Part shown: in pieces, positions 1 to 7,518 of the stretch | How the letters are laid out: every line of letters begins with the position of its first letter | Position numbering within the stretch: the first letter of the stretch is position 1 | Assembly: GCA_031278795.1 (NCBI GenBank) | Contig: JAITJT010000163.1 | Coordinates: forward strand, 1 to 11,256 | Length of the DNA stretch: 11,256 nt | From: Deltaproteobacteria bacterium | GTDB taxonomy: Bacteria; Desulfobacterota; Desulfarculia; Adiutricales; Adiutricaceae | Reading direction: 5' to 3' | Notes under the pieces: generated by a model | Seen by the model: the letters and a program-made list of their open reading frames with translations, nothing else | Databases searched by the model: none | Told to the model about the DNA's origin: nothing | Translations under genes and position numbers: made by a program

Positions 1-212
1 TAGCTCTCGCCACTTTTAAGGTCATGGGCTATCCTCACCATGACCGTATCCGCTAAAGAATCGTCAAGGGATCCAAGGAGTAGGATGTTACGGTCACTTA
101 AGCCCGGCATCGCGTTTTGGATGTCGCCCACTCTCATGTTGTGGTCGAAGGATTCCTCGAACTTGTCCCAGTTCCTGTATATTTTGAATATTAAAGTTGT
201 CGTGTACCACAT
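1..212 (-). CDS. Unrecognised protein, N-terminal part, runs off left edge
   Basis: An open frame reads leftward from an ATG at 212-210 through 70 codons to the window edge without a stop; the rest of the gene lies outside. An in-frame stop sits at about 252-254, upstream of the ATG. The second half looks like real coding sequence, with motifs such as MPGLSDRNILLLGSLDDSL and VMVRIAHDLKSGES and a higher GC content than the flank. The first ~25 codons are AT-rich and less convincing. Neither the ATG at 212 nor a second one at 137 has a clear Shine-Dalgarno sequence, so the start is uncertain. There is no signal peptide or membrane segment in the visible part. I do not recognise the family and propose no function. 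It is divergent from the dehydrogenase at 631. Confidence 0.5.
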   Translation of the reverse strand, partial: MWYTTTLIFKIYRNWDKFEESFDHNMRVGDIQNAMPGLSDRNILLLGSLDDSLADTVMVRIAHDLKSGES

Positions 213-535
213 ATGGGAGTTTTGGATAAGTAGTCCATATACTTGCGAGACCTATTAAAACCGGCTTTTGAGCCTATGTTATGGCGCAATCGGATTATCA
301 CGCTTATATATGCGCGCCTTTCTTTCGATATAAGGATTCTTGCTTATTTTATGTAAGTTGGTTACTATGTATGCTTGAAATTACTTAAAGACTTGAAGTT
401 GATGATGGCTATTAGGCAACTTTTAGATAAAATCCATAAGCTGGAGGCGGCTTGCGTGAGTTTTAGGTAGCTCGGCTGAGCTTTGGGTGGCGGGGAAAAC
501 AGATGCCCGTGGATATAATAAGCATTATTAGTCTT
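213..535. other. AT-rich divergent spacer without a convincing gene
   Basis: This spacer lies between the leftward partial gene and the rightward dehydrogenase. It has many stops in all frames. It contains a 22-codon frame (402-470, +) reading MMAIRQLLDKIHKLEAACV..., too short and without a good ribosome binding site to call. There are two tiny hairpins: GGCT-TTTG-AGCC at 263-274 and AGCTC-GGCT-GAGCT at 469-482. Neither has a proper U-tract, so I do not call a terminator. Confidence 0.5.
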
Positions 536-564
536 TTGTCAAGAGTTTTTTTCAAGTTTATACG
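536..564 (+). promoter_or_regulatory. Candidate sigma70 promoter for the dehydrogenase operon
   Basis: TTGTCA at 536-541 is followed, after 17 bases, by TATACG at 559-564. The -35 is good (5 of 6), the -10 weak (4 of 6). It would give a leader of about 60 bases before the ATG at 631. An alternative -10, TACTAT at 574-579, lacks a good -35. The call rests on sequence match only. Confidence 0.4.
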
Positions 565-630
565 AAAATATTTTACTATCATTTTTAAAGCGAGTTACGC
601 TTAGCGCAATCAAAGAGGGGGAGGAAAAAG

Positions 631-1362
631 ATGCCAACAATGCTCGTAGTGGGGGCCACATCCGACATAGCCAGGGCGACCGCCAAGATTTTCGCCAAGG
701 CTGGCTGGGACCTTATTTTGACCGGGCGGGACACAGAGCGCCTGGCGACCATTGCCGCGGACATTGGAGTGAGGGAGGAAAGGGGGGTCGTTTCTCTCCA
801 CTATGACATAGCTGACGAAAAAAACCGCACAAGTCTCTGGGACTCCCTGGAGACAAAACCGGACGCGGTCTTGATAGCCGTGGGCTTTTTAGGCGATCAA
901 GAAAAGGCGAAAACGGACCCTGAGCTTAGTGAAAAGATAACGATGCTTAACTACTCGGGCCTCCTTCCCCTCTTAATCCAGGTGGCCGAAAGCTTTGAGG
1001 AGAGAGGAAGCGGAAGCATAATCGGGATTAGCTCGGTCGCGGGAGACAGGGGGAGAGCTTCAAATTACACCTACGGAGCGGCTAAGGCCGCCTTGAGCGC
1101 CTATCTTTCCGGACTAAGGAACCGACTCTCAGCCAAGGGTGTACAGGTTCTGAGTGTGAAACCTGGATACGTGAAAACTTCTATGACCGAAAATATGGAA
1201 CTTCCAGCCTCCCTCACGGCCATCCCAGAGGAGGTGGGGGAGAGCATCTTCAAAGCCGTAAAGGGGAAAAAAAGCGTCATCTACGTGAAATGGATCTGGA
1301 GATGGATAATGCTCGCTATAAGGTCTCTTCCGGAATTTATTTTCAAAAAAACTAAATTCTAA
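631..1362 (+). CDS. Short-chain dehydrogenase, DprE2-like (decaprenylphosphoryl-ribose 2'-epimerase reductase subunit type)
   Basis: A 243-aa single-domain SDR. The start is well supported: GGGGGAGG at 617-624 lies six bases before the ATG. The nucleotide-binding turn is GATSDIA (residues 8-14), with TGRD at 31-34 after the second strand, Asp59 as the adenine contact and Asn107 in the position of the catalytic Asn. Ser135 and YGAAK (Tyr148, Lys152) complete the catalytic set. The usual NNAG motif is replaced by AVGFLGDQ (83-90), and the C-terminus carries the amphipathic, Trp-rich stretch WIWRWIMLAIRSLPEFIFKK (221-240). Both are features I associate with the DprE2 branch, in which the enzyme reduces a keto-sugar polyprenyl phosphate to the arabinosyl form. 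Substrate and cofactor here are inferred. The usual FAD-oxidase partner (DprE1 type) is not in the window. The gene is followed after 10 bases by a glycosyltransferase-like membrane protein, probably co-transcribed. A general SDR of another pathway remains possible. Confidence 0.85.
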   Translation: MPTMLVVGATSDIARATAKIFAKAGWDLILTGRDTERLATIAADIGVREERGVVSLHYDIADEKNRTSLWDSLETKPDAVLIAVGFLGDQEKAKTDPELSEKITMLNYSGLLPLLIQVAESFEERGSGSIIGISSVAGDRGRASNYTYGAAKAALSAYLSGLRNRLSAKGVQVLSVKPGYVKTSMTENMELPASLTAIPEEVGESIFKAVKGKKSVIYVKWIWRWIMLAIRSLPEFIFKKTKF

Positions 1363-1372
1363 GATAATCAAA

Positions 1373-3103
1373 ATGCCCAATAATAAGAACCTTACAACAA
1401 AAAATACAAAGCGTGATTTTCTAAATGATGTCATCATGCTTTTACCATGTTTGTTCTCATTTTACTATGTGTGGATGTTTGGTGTAAACGTCCCTCTCAT
1501 GGATGAGTTCATCATGGTACCGTCGTTCGCTCATGATAACAACGGACTATTTAATTTTCCAAAAATACAAAATGAACATATAATCTTTTTTCCAAGTTTT
1601 CTGTATTTTTTAATCGCCTTTCTGACAGGTTTCAACACAAAAGTTATAATGTACGCGACCGCGTTTATACTAAGTATCTTATATTTTTTAATAATCATAA
1701 AATACAACACAAAAAGAGAGCGAAAATATTTATTTCCTCTCATAACCGGTTTCTTTTTGTTCAATACCATGGATTTTAGTAATCTTTTATGGGGATTTCA
1801 ATTTCTTTATATATTCACTTTTGTTGCGAGCTGTTTTTCTTTTCATTTTTTCCAGGAATATTTATTAAGCGCCGATAAATCCAAGGGCACGCTCAATTTT
1901 GTACTCTCTCAGCTCTTCGCGTTTGTGGCATCATTTTCTAGTTCTCAGGGTCTTTTGACGTGGATTGCCATTGCGGTAGTTTGGATTATTTATGACAGAA
2001 AATTTGTTTTAAGAAATCTTTACTTTTATCTAAATTTAGTAGCTGCTATCATTTGTTTTTCCGTATACCTTTCCATAACATCCTCCCAAAGCGTTATATT
2101 TAGGCATATCATCACTTATAATTTTTCCATAATCCTATCATATTTCACCTTGCTTGGAAATTTCGCGAAATCTGGGATCGTGGGTTTTTTCATATTTATA
2201 TTGTCGCTTTTAACATTTTTAGATTTTTTCTTCTACAGGCGTAAAGAGGACATCTTTCCCGCTCTTCTTTTGATAAACTTCACGATTACGGCGATACTAA
2301 TTTCAATTTCCCGAATCAATCTAGGTATTGATCAAGGTGACGCGTCGCGCTACGTAATATTTAGTACAACAATATTATTTTCCTGTATTCTTTATATCAA
2401 CAACAACAATAGGCTTTACGTTCTGAATAACTTCATAGAATCAATAATAAGCTTCAGAAATATCGCCCGCATTTTTATTCTTATTGTTATCGCGAGTTTC
2501 GGAGTTGGTTTACATAAGTCCTCAACTTACAAACACACCATGAAACTAAACAGATTTTACCTCCAAACTTACGAAACCCAGCCTAATCTTATGCTTGATA
2601 GTTTACTAACAAGTGGTAGCGGTTTCGTAAGAGAAGTGGCGCCTCTTTTGGAGAAAAAATCATTAAGTGTCTTTAGAAATAATGAATCATCAAACGATAA
2701 TATTTTAAACGAAACACATGCTCAAAATGTTGACGATCGCTATGTGGCACTTGGTGATATTCAAATAATAAAAAGCGCAGATGATCCATATTTATTACTC
2801 ACAGGCGCCGTAATTGACCCGTCAGGCGCTAAAAAGATTGATTCTGTTTATGTTAAAATAAACGAAGAGCCGTATCTTAGCTTTTTTGGAATCAAAGATC
2901 CCCTCGTCTTGAGACTATCAAAGCGCAAACGCTTTAGATACAACGGTTTTGTAAGAGCCGTTCCCCTAAGGCTCTTAAAACCAGGGCGTAATCAACTATC
3001 TATACTATTCACTGTAAAAGACAATACGTATATCTTTGAACCCAATATACAAATTAACTTGGATAGCGATACTATTAGCATTAAAAAAAGCGTGAAATTA
3101 TAA
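1373..3103 (+). CDS. Polytopic membrane protein, GT-C glycosyltransferase-like
   Basis: A 576-aa protein with about 11-12 hydrophobic segments between residues ~20 and ~381 (for example 20-38, 72-109, 140-158, 175-205, 212-235, 266-286, 294-313, 366-381). A hydrophilic, beta-rich C-terminal part of ~190 residues follows. The first loop after helix 1 holds PLMDEF (41-46); an acidic pair in this place is typical of the catalytic Asp of GT-C transferases. NEH (67-69), LLWGFQF (138-144) and DASRYVIF (323-330) look like further conserved loop motifs. By architecture it would transfer sugar from a polyprenyl-phosphate donor on the outer face of the inner membrane; that role is inferred. The ATG at 1373 is 10 bases after the dehydrogenase stop and has no clear ribosome binding site, so translational coupling is likely. 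The gene is much more AT-rich than the dehydrogenase. It ends two bases before the convergent gene's stop. Confidence 0.7.
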   Translation: MPNNKNLTTKNTKRDFLNDVIMLLPCLFSFYYVWMFGVNVPLMDEFIMVPSFAHDNNGLFNFPKIQNEHIIFFPSFLYFLIAFLTGFNTKVIMYATAFILSILYFLIIIKYNTKRERKYLFPLITGFFLFNTMDFSNLLWGFQFLYIFTFVASCFSFHFFQEYLLSADKSKGTLNFVLSQLFAFVASFSSSQGLLTWIAIAVVWIIYDRKFVLRNLYFYLNLVAAIICFSVYLSITSSQSVIFRHIITYNFSIILSYFTLLGNFAKSGIVGFFIFILSLLTFLDFFFYRRKEDIFPALLLINFTITAILISISRINLGIDQGDASRYVIFSTTILFSCILYINNNNRLYVLNNFIESIISFRNIARIFILIVIASFGVGLHKSSTYKHTMKLNRFYLQTYETQPNLMLDSLLTSGSGFVREVAPLLEKKSLSVFRNNESSNDNILNETHAQNVDDRYVALGDIQIIKSADDPYLLLTGAVIDPSGAKKIDSVYVKINEEPYLSFFGIKDPLVLRLSKRKRFRYNGFVRAVPLRLLKPGRNQLSILFTVKDNTYIFEPNIQINLDSDTISIKKSVKL

Positions 3104-3105
3104 TC

Positions 3106-6100
3106 TCATTTCTTCTTCTTCTTATGAGGGAGTTCGTCATGTGTCATGAGCTTGTCGCTAACAGGCGCGGCTTTTTCATAAATTTTTTGGATGTCACTTA
3201 GGCACTTTTCGATGCATTTGTCCTTGTTTTCTGAGAACTCCAGCAAGTTTTTATAAATGTCTTGAAATTCTTCAATTTTGTCATCTTCAACACAGCGTTT
3301 GATAATTTTAGAGGCGGCCTCTAATCTAAAAAGTAGCGCATCGTTTGGAGATTTTATCTCTTCAATGGTTTTGTACATCTCAATAGCAGAACTCGTCATA
3401 CCGTCTTCTACGAAATCAATGATTATCTTGGACGTGGTTTCTGCTTTGAGAGCGCTTATTTTGGGATCTTTGTCAAAACCATCCAATTTTTCCAAATAAA
3501 CAAGGCATCTTTTCATATGCCCGTGGTCGGAATATATCATGGCCATGTTGGCGTAAGCCTTAGCTAGCTCGTAATTAACAGAAGGTGTTCTCGAAAGTTT
3601 CAGAAGCTCTTCCATCACCTCGATTGCCCTTTTATAGGCGCGCTTCTTCATGAGAGCCGTGATTACGTGGGTTCCGGCACTGGCTATTTGCGTGTCGCTA
3701 AAAGTCTCCTTGGGGAAGTTTCTGAGGCTATAAAAGAGAGACTCGGCCTCCATGGTCTTTCCGTCCTCACCAAGCTCTTCAATTAGATCGATTGCGCTAA
3801 TTGAGCGGTAAAAGTTGCTCTCCTCTTCCGGGAGCTTGGGCGAGTTGATGAGCCTGTAGGCATCGTTTGCCACCCGGGCGTTATTTTTGGCGAGCTCCAC
3901 GTCAATTATTTTCCAGAGGGCTATCGTCATATTTCCCCTGATTTGCTCGGAGAGATAGCCGAATTCTGGGTTTTTGGAGACGTTTAGGTAAAATTTAAAG
4001 GATTTTTCGTACTCCTCGGCGTTTATGAGCATGACCATGATGTTCACAGCCGCCATGCCCTTCCAGTGGAGGACCTCAGGGGTTCTGGGTAGATTGTTCA
4101 AGGAATCATAGAGGGACATGGCCATGTCGCTATATTTGGGCATGTTTTTGAGGCATTCCTCGGTTGCCATGGCCCTAATCGCGCATATTTCATGACTAAA
4201 GGGAAGCTCCTTCATGGCGGTGATGATCTTCTCAGCCTGGGGGTAATTTCCGGCTTTGGCGTAGGCCCCGGCCAGTTTGGCGAAGGTTCTGGCCTTGATG
4301 AAGAGCATCTCGGGCAAGTAACCAATCCTGAACATGATTTTAAGTACCTTCAAGCCCTCGTCAAGCCTGTTTTCACCTATCAAGCCCTCAACCAAGACCT
4401 CTCCTAAACGGGTTCTCGCCTCAGCTAAGGTCCTTAAGCTTTTGTTGAAGGTCTCCCCCATCTTCATGAACACGGCTTTGGCGTCGTTGATTTGATTTTT
4501 TTCTAAATATAGATAGGCCAGCCTCTCCAAGGCCTCGGCCCAGGGCGGACACTCACTGGGAAGCGCGTCATTTAAATTGAAAGCCCCAATATCTAGCCCA
4601 AGCGTATTTATATCGCCCTTTTCAATATGTTGAAGAAGCTCGCCCGATGTGAAGCCACCAATTAGCGCCGTGGGGACTTTAAGTCTAGCCTCCCCCACGA
4701 TCCCACTTTCTTGTGCCCGGAAGGCCCGCACCAGTTCCAAGGAGGCCTCCACCCTGGTCATCAAGGCATCGTGGGTGACTCCCAGGGAGCTCATATACTC
4801 AGCTAAGCCTAAAGCATCCTCCAAGTCGCCCTTTTTAGCCAGTGACACGACGAGAGTCTTAATGGCGTAAGCGTACATGGCGTCCATCTGTCCCTTATGA
4901 AAGAGTAAACGCATGCTCTTGAAAACTCTCACGGCCCACGCGCTCTGATCGGAGCTTTCCAGCGCCAATATGAGATTTAGTCCGACTCTCTCGGTGATTT
5001 TTAAAAGATTTGGGCTTACCGCCATGTGTTTCATGACGTTTAGGTATTTCTCGGCTGAATCTAGATCCCTCAGGTGTAAAAGAGATGTCACCGATGAGGC
5101 GGCTAGATGCGCAATGCTGTTTACTTGTTCAATCGGCACCTCATCTAGGCGGAGTCCCGCGAAAACCGAGAGCCCCTGGTAAGCCTCGCCCGTCTTCAGG
5201 CATGTCTCCATCACGTTTTTGACTGTGGCCGCGTGAAAGGCCTTGAAATCGTCAGGGGTGGATTTACTGGAAACCTCCCTATAAATATCGTCACAAGACT
5301 TTAAGTTTCCATGTTTCTGGTAGGCCTGTATGAGCTTTGAGGCCATGTAGTTAAATACTACTTTCACCTGTTGGCATATGGTGAGTTTCAAAACATTGTC
5401 AAATATTTTGCGCGCTTTCTTGATTTCATTTTGGTTTAAATATTTATCAAAAGAAAGGGAAAGGAGAGATACAAATTCGTAGGTCGTTTCCTTGTCCGCG
5501 AAGCATATATATGGGGATAAAAAGAGCTTTTCCGACTTATGCGGCGTCCCCATGACCGAGTAGAGATGGATGAGCCTTACCGTCGCGTTTCCCTTGATCC
5601 GCTGAATTTCACTTTCCAAATTCTTCTTTTCTATGGCCGCAAGATTTCTAAGATTTTTGTGCATTAACGCGTGATAAAATTTTTCTGAATGTTCGATATC
5701 ATTTTCATTACAAAAGTAGGTAAATATGTGGTTAAGGGATTTCATTCCCACATAAATTATCAAGTTGTCGTCTGGGATAGTATCAAAAATCCCTATAAGA
5801 TCAGACGCCTTCTCGATGTCACCAAGATTTATGCTAGCTAGAATCAACTTTTCAGCGGCTAGGTATCTCGGTATCATTTGCTCGCATGTTTTGTTTTTAA
5901 TATTTTCCAGTTCATAAAAAAGATCAAAGCCTGTCTTAATGTCACCTGAGTTTAGATGTGACAAGATAGAGTAATATTTCGCATATTCATAGTATATGGT
6001 AAGATCATGGGTAAAATTATATTTACTGATTCTATCAAATAAGACTCTAACGTTTTCGGGATCTCCGCTTAAGGCGTAACCTTTAAGTAGAGCTATGTCA

Positions 6101-6891
6101 CCCAAAATTTTAATATCCGGAGTATTTTCGATATCGTAGAGTTCCATCAATTTCTGATGGTAAGACTCAAATATCGCACTCTCTCCTTTAAGGGCATAAT
6201 GCAAAATAAAGTTGATGGTGGCTTTTCCAACCACCTCCCAATATGTTTCCTTACCGCTTAGCGTAAGATAGGAAAATAATTCCCAAGGCATAGGGTTCAT
6301 GAATGACAAGCCTTCCAGGAGATAGTCTTCCGATGGTATAAGCTCGCCATCATTAACTTGTTTCTTGCGCGACAATTTCCCTTTGTCGATTTTATTTAGC
6401 GCGACCGCGTTTTTCCCAAAAATAACAGGCGCGTTTTTCATATGCTCCCATTTCACGAGATACTCGGGGCATATATCTTTTAAATCCAGTAAGCTTCTGT
6501 AGACCTTGTGCGCGTTTTCTTCGTCTGAATTTGACAAAGCTGAATATATAAGGTAAAATGCTGAAAATGTCCGGATTGTGGCGTTTCCATCCTTGGGGCC
6601 AAATGATCCTATGTCCACTAGGAGCAGATGGGCCTCTCTCCAATTGTTGAGATACAGCGCCGAGTACAAAAGCATCTGAGCGATGCGCGATTTCTCGCGC
6701 GTTAAGAGCCTAAATGGTATTCCCTCAATTAATTTAAAATTCGAGATTGCGGATGAGAGGCTTTCATTTATTTCACTAAGAAGAGTGACATCGCTTCCGG
6801 TGAAGACTCTGTGCTTGAATTGATCCAGAAAATCAAAGATTCGTTCAAGGTTTGTTTCAATCTCAGCTAATATTTCTCTATTCTCATCCAT
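3106..6891 (-). CDS. Giant alpha-solenoid of ~40-residue TPR/PPR-like repeats
   Basis: A 1261-aa protein with no signal peptide and no membrane segment, so probably cytoplasmic. Nearly its whole length is a helix-turn-helix repeat with a period close to 40 residues. The second-helix motifs (pattern x-x-A-x-x-[LI]-[FY]-x-x-[LM]) begin near residues 84, 124, 237, 278, 318, 359, 399, 450, 490, 530, 570, 610, 649, 690, 801, 843, 883, 920, 961, 1004, 1046, 1086, 1126, 1165 and 1206. Several units closely match TPR or PPR consensus, e.g. LAGAYAKAGNYPQAEKIITA (873-892) and SLAKKGDLEDALGLAEYM (683-700). A non-repeat insert lies at about 725-785. The C-terminus ends in five lysines. Such solenoids bind proteins, peptides or RNA; the ligand is unknown. 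The ATG at 6891 has no Shine-Dalgarno sequence. The GC content is visibly higher in the middle (about 3800-5300) than at the ends. It stands alone: convergent with the membrane protein, divergent from the CheX-like gene. Confidence 0.85.
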   Translation of the reverse strand: MDENREILAEIETNLERIFDFLDQFKHRVFTGSDVTLLSEINESLSSAISNFKLIEGIPFRLLTREKSRIAQMLLYSALYLNNWREAHLLLVDIGSFGPKDGNATIRTFSAFYLIYSALSNSDEENAHKVYRSLLDLKDICPEYLVKWEHMKNAPVIFGKNAVALNKIDKGKLSRKKQVNDGELIPSEDYLLEGLSFMNPMPWELFSYLTLSGKETYWEVVGKATINFILHYALKGESAIFESYHQKLMELYDIENTPDIKILGDIALLKGYALSGDPENVRVLFDRISKYNFTHDLTIYYEYAKYYSILSHLNSGDIKTGFDLFYELENIKNKTCEQMIPRYLAAEKLILASINLGDIEKASDLIGIFDTIPDDNLIIYVGMKSLNHIFTYFCNENDIEHSEKFYHALMHKNLRNLAAIEKKNLESEIQRIKGNATVRLIHLYSVMGTPHKSEKLFLSPYICFADKETTYEFVSLLSLSFDKYLNQNEIKKARKIFDNVLKLTICQQVKVVFNYMASKLIQAYQKHGNLKSCDDIYREVSSKSTPDDFKAFHAATVKNVMETCLKTGEAYQGLSVFAGLRLDEVPIEQVNSIAHLAASSVTSLLHLRDLDSAEKYLNVMKHMAVSPNLLKITERVGLNLILALESSDQSAWAVRVFKSMRLLFHKGQMDAMYAYAIKTLVVSLAKKGDLEDALGLAEYMSSLGVTHDALMTRVEASLELVRAFRAQESGIVGEARLKVPTALIGGFTSGELLQHIEKGDINTLGLDIGAFNLNDALPSECPPWAEALERLAYLYLEKNQINDAKAVFMKMGETFNKSLRTLAEARTRLGEVLVEGLIGENRLDEGLKVLKIMFRIGYLPEMLFIKARTFAKLAGAYAKAGNYPQAEKIITAMKELPFSHEICAIRAMATEECLKNMPKYSDMAMSLYDSLNNLPRTPEVLHWKGMAAVNIMVMLINAEEYEKSFKFYLNVSKNPEFGYLSEQIRGNMTIALWKIIDVELAKNNARVANDAYRLINSPKLPEEESNFYRSISAIDLIEELGEDGKTMEAESLFYSLRNFPKETFSDTQIASAGTHVITALMKKRAYKRAIEVMEELLKLSRTPSVNYELAKAYANMAMIYSDHGHMKRCLVYLEKLDGFDKDPKISALKAETTSKIIIDFVEDGMTSSAIEMYKTIEEIKSPNDALLFRLEAASKIIKRCVEDDKIEEFQDIYKNLLEFSENKDKCIEKCLSDIQKIYEKAAPVSDKLMTHDELPHKKKKK

Positions 6892-7304
6892 AAGAGTTAT
6901 TACTGCTTTCTATATGTTTATGTTATTTTTCAATAAATTCTAGTGTTTATATGCTTTTGATTCAAATCTAAATACCAACAAATCCTTGGCCTATTTAGAA
7001 ATCCCCTACTTTTTTGTCATGTTTTACTTAACGTTATTTCCCGAATTTTTTTTAAGGGCCAAGTTTTGATCATAGTGGAATTGTACCTTCCATCTTATTT
7101 TAGCGGATTTTCCACCTAGGTCAAAGATTTTCAAATTTTACTTCTTTTCAAGCTTCTAAATCTTCTAATATAGAATCATTCTCTTAAATTTAGTTATAAT
7201 TTCCAACTTAAATTTATTTTAACTAGCTATAAATATCGCGGTAAAGGCCTAATCTTTTTTTAAGAACTGAAATCTTTAGCCCTTCTTATCTAAAAGGCAT
7301 TCAG
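6892..7304. other. AT-rich spacer, leader side of the solenoid gene
   Basis: This is the first two thirds of the 627-base divergent spacer. It is strongly AT-rich, with stops in every frame and no gene. The leftward promoter of the solenoid gene must lie here, but I see only loose -10-like TATA strings and no convincing -35/-10 pair. Confidence 0.6.
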
Positions 7305-7332
7305 TTGACACTTTATCCAAAATTACTATATT
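7305..7332 (+). promoter_or_regulatory. Strong sigma70-like promoter P1 of the CheX-like gene
   Basis: A consensus -35 TTGACA at 7305-7310 and TATATT at 7327-7332 (5 of 6) are separated by 16 bases. Transcription would start near 7339-7340 and give a leader of about 180 bases that includes the inverted repeat at 7350-7418. Confidence 0.6.
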
Positions 7333-7349
7333 CCCCGCTTTTTTTCCGC

Positions 7350-7418
7350 TCCGTCAAGTGCGCTCAATATAAACTACTCAAAAGGGCTCAAATAGCCCGT
7401 AAAAGCCCCCTTGACGGA
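7350..7418. repeat. 9-bp perfect inverted repeat with an inner hairpin
   Basis: TCCGTCAAG (7350-7358) is matched by its exact reverse complement CTTGACGGA (7410-7418). Inside lies a second hairpin, GGGCT-CAAAT-AGCCC (7384-7398). In the transcript from P1 this could fold as a branched leader element. The right arm contains the -35 of promoter P2 (TTGACG, 7411-7416), so a DNA-binding dimer at the two arms is another possibility. No known riboswitch class is recognised. Confidence 0.5.
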
Positions 7419-7439
7419 TACCTGGATTCGAGTTATAAA
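7411..7439 (+). promoter_or_regulatory. Second sigma70-like promoter P2 of the CheX-like gene
   Basis: TTGACG at 7411-7416 (5 of 6) and TATAAA at 7434-7439 (5 of 6) have an ideal 17-base spacer. The start site would be near 7446, about 73 bases before the ATG. Its -35 sits inside the right arm of the inverted repeat at 7350-7418. Confidence 0.55.
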
Positions 7440-7518
7440 ATACTTTAAGGTGGCAGTGTGGCTATTTTCATTGTAATACCTCATTTTTCCTACCCCAGAA
7501 AGGTTCGATTCAGGGTCA

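Noticed and set aside
40..258. 72-codon open frame on + at the left edge
   Set aside because: The opposite strand reads as better coding sequence in 1-180, and the + frame runs into AT-rich spacer.
402..470. 22-codon frame MMAIRQLLDKIHKLEAACV...
   Set aside because: Too short and without a ribosome binding site; at most a gene remnant.
1129..1437. 102-codon open frame on -
   Set aside because: It overlaps the conserved C-terminal half of the dehydrogenase and has no supporting motif.
6392..6643. 83-codon open frame on - inside the solenoid gene
   Set aside because: Alternative frame of the solenoid gene with arginine/glycine-rich noise-like sequence.
7350..7418. Known riboswitch or attenuator upstream of the CheX-like gene
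   Set aside because: Stem lengths and loop sequences match no class I can name, and there is no U-tract after the stem, so only an inverted repeat is reported.
7502..7511. GGTTCGATTC, identical to a tRNA T-arm motif
   Set aside because: The flanking bases cannot form the five-pair T-stem, and no acceptor or anticodon stem is found upstream.
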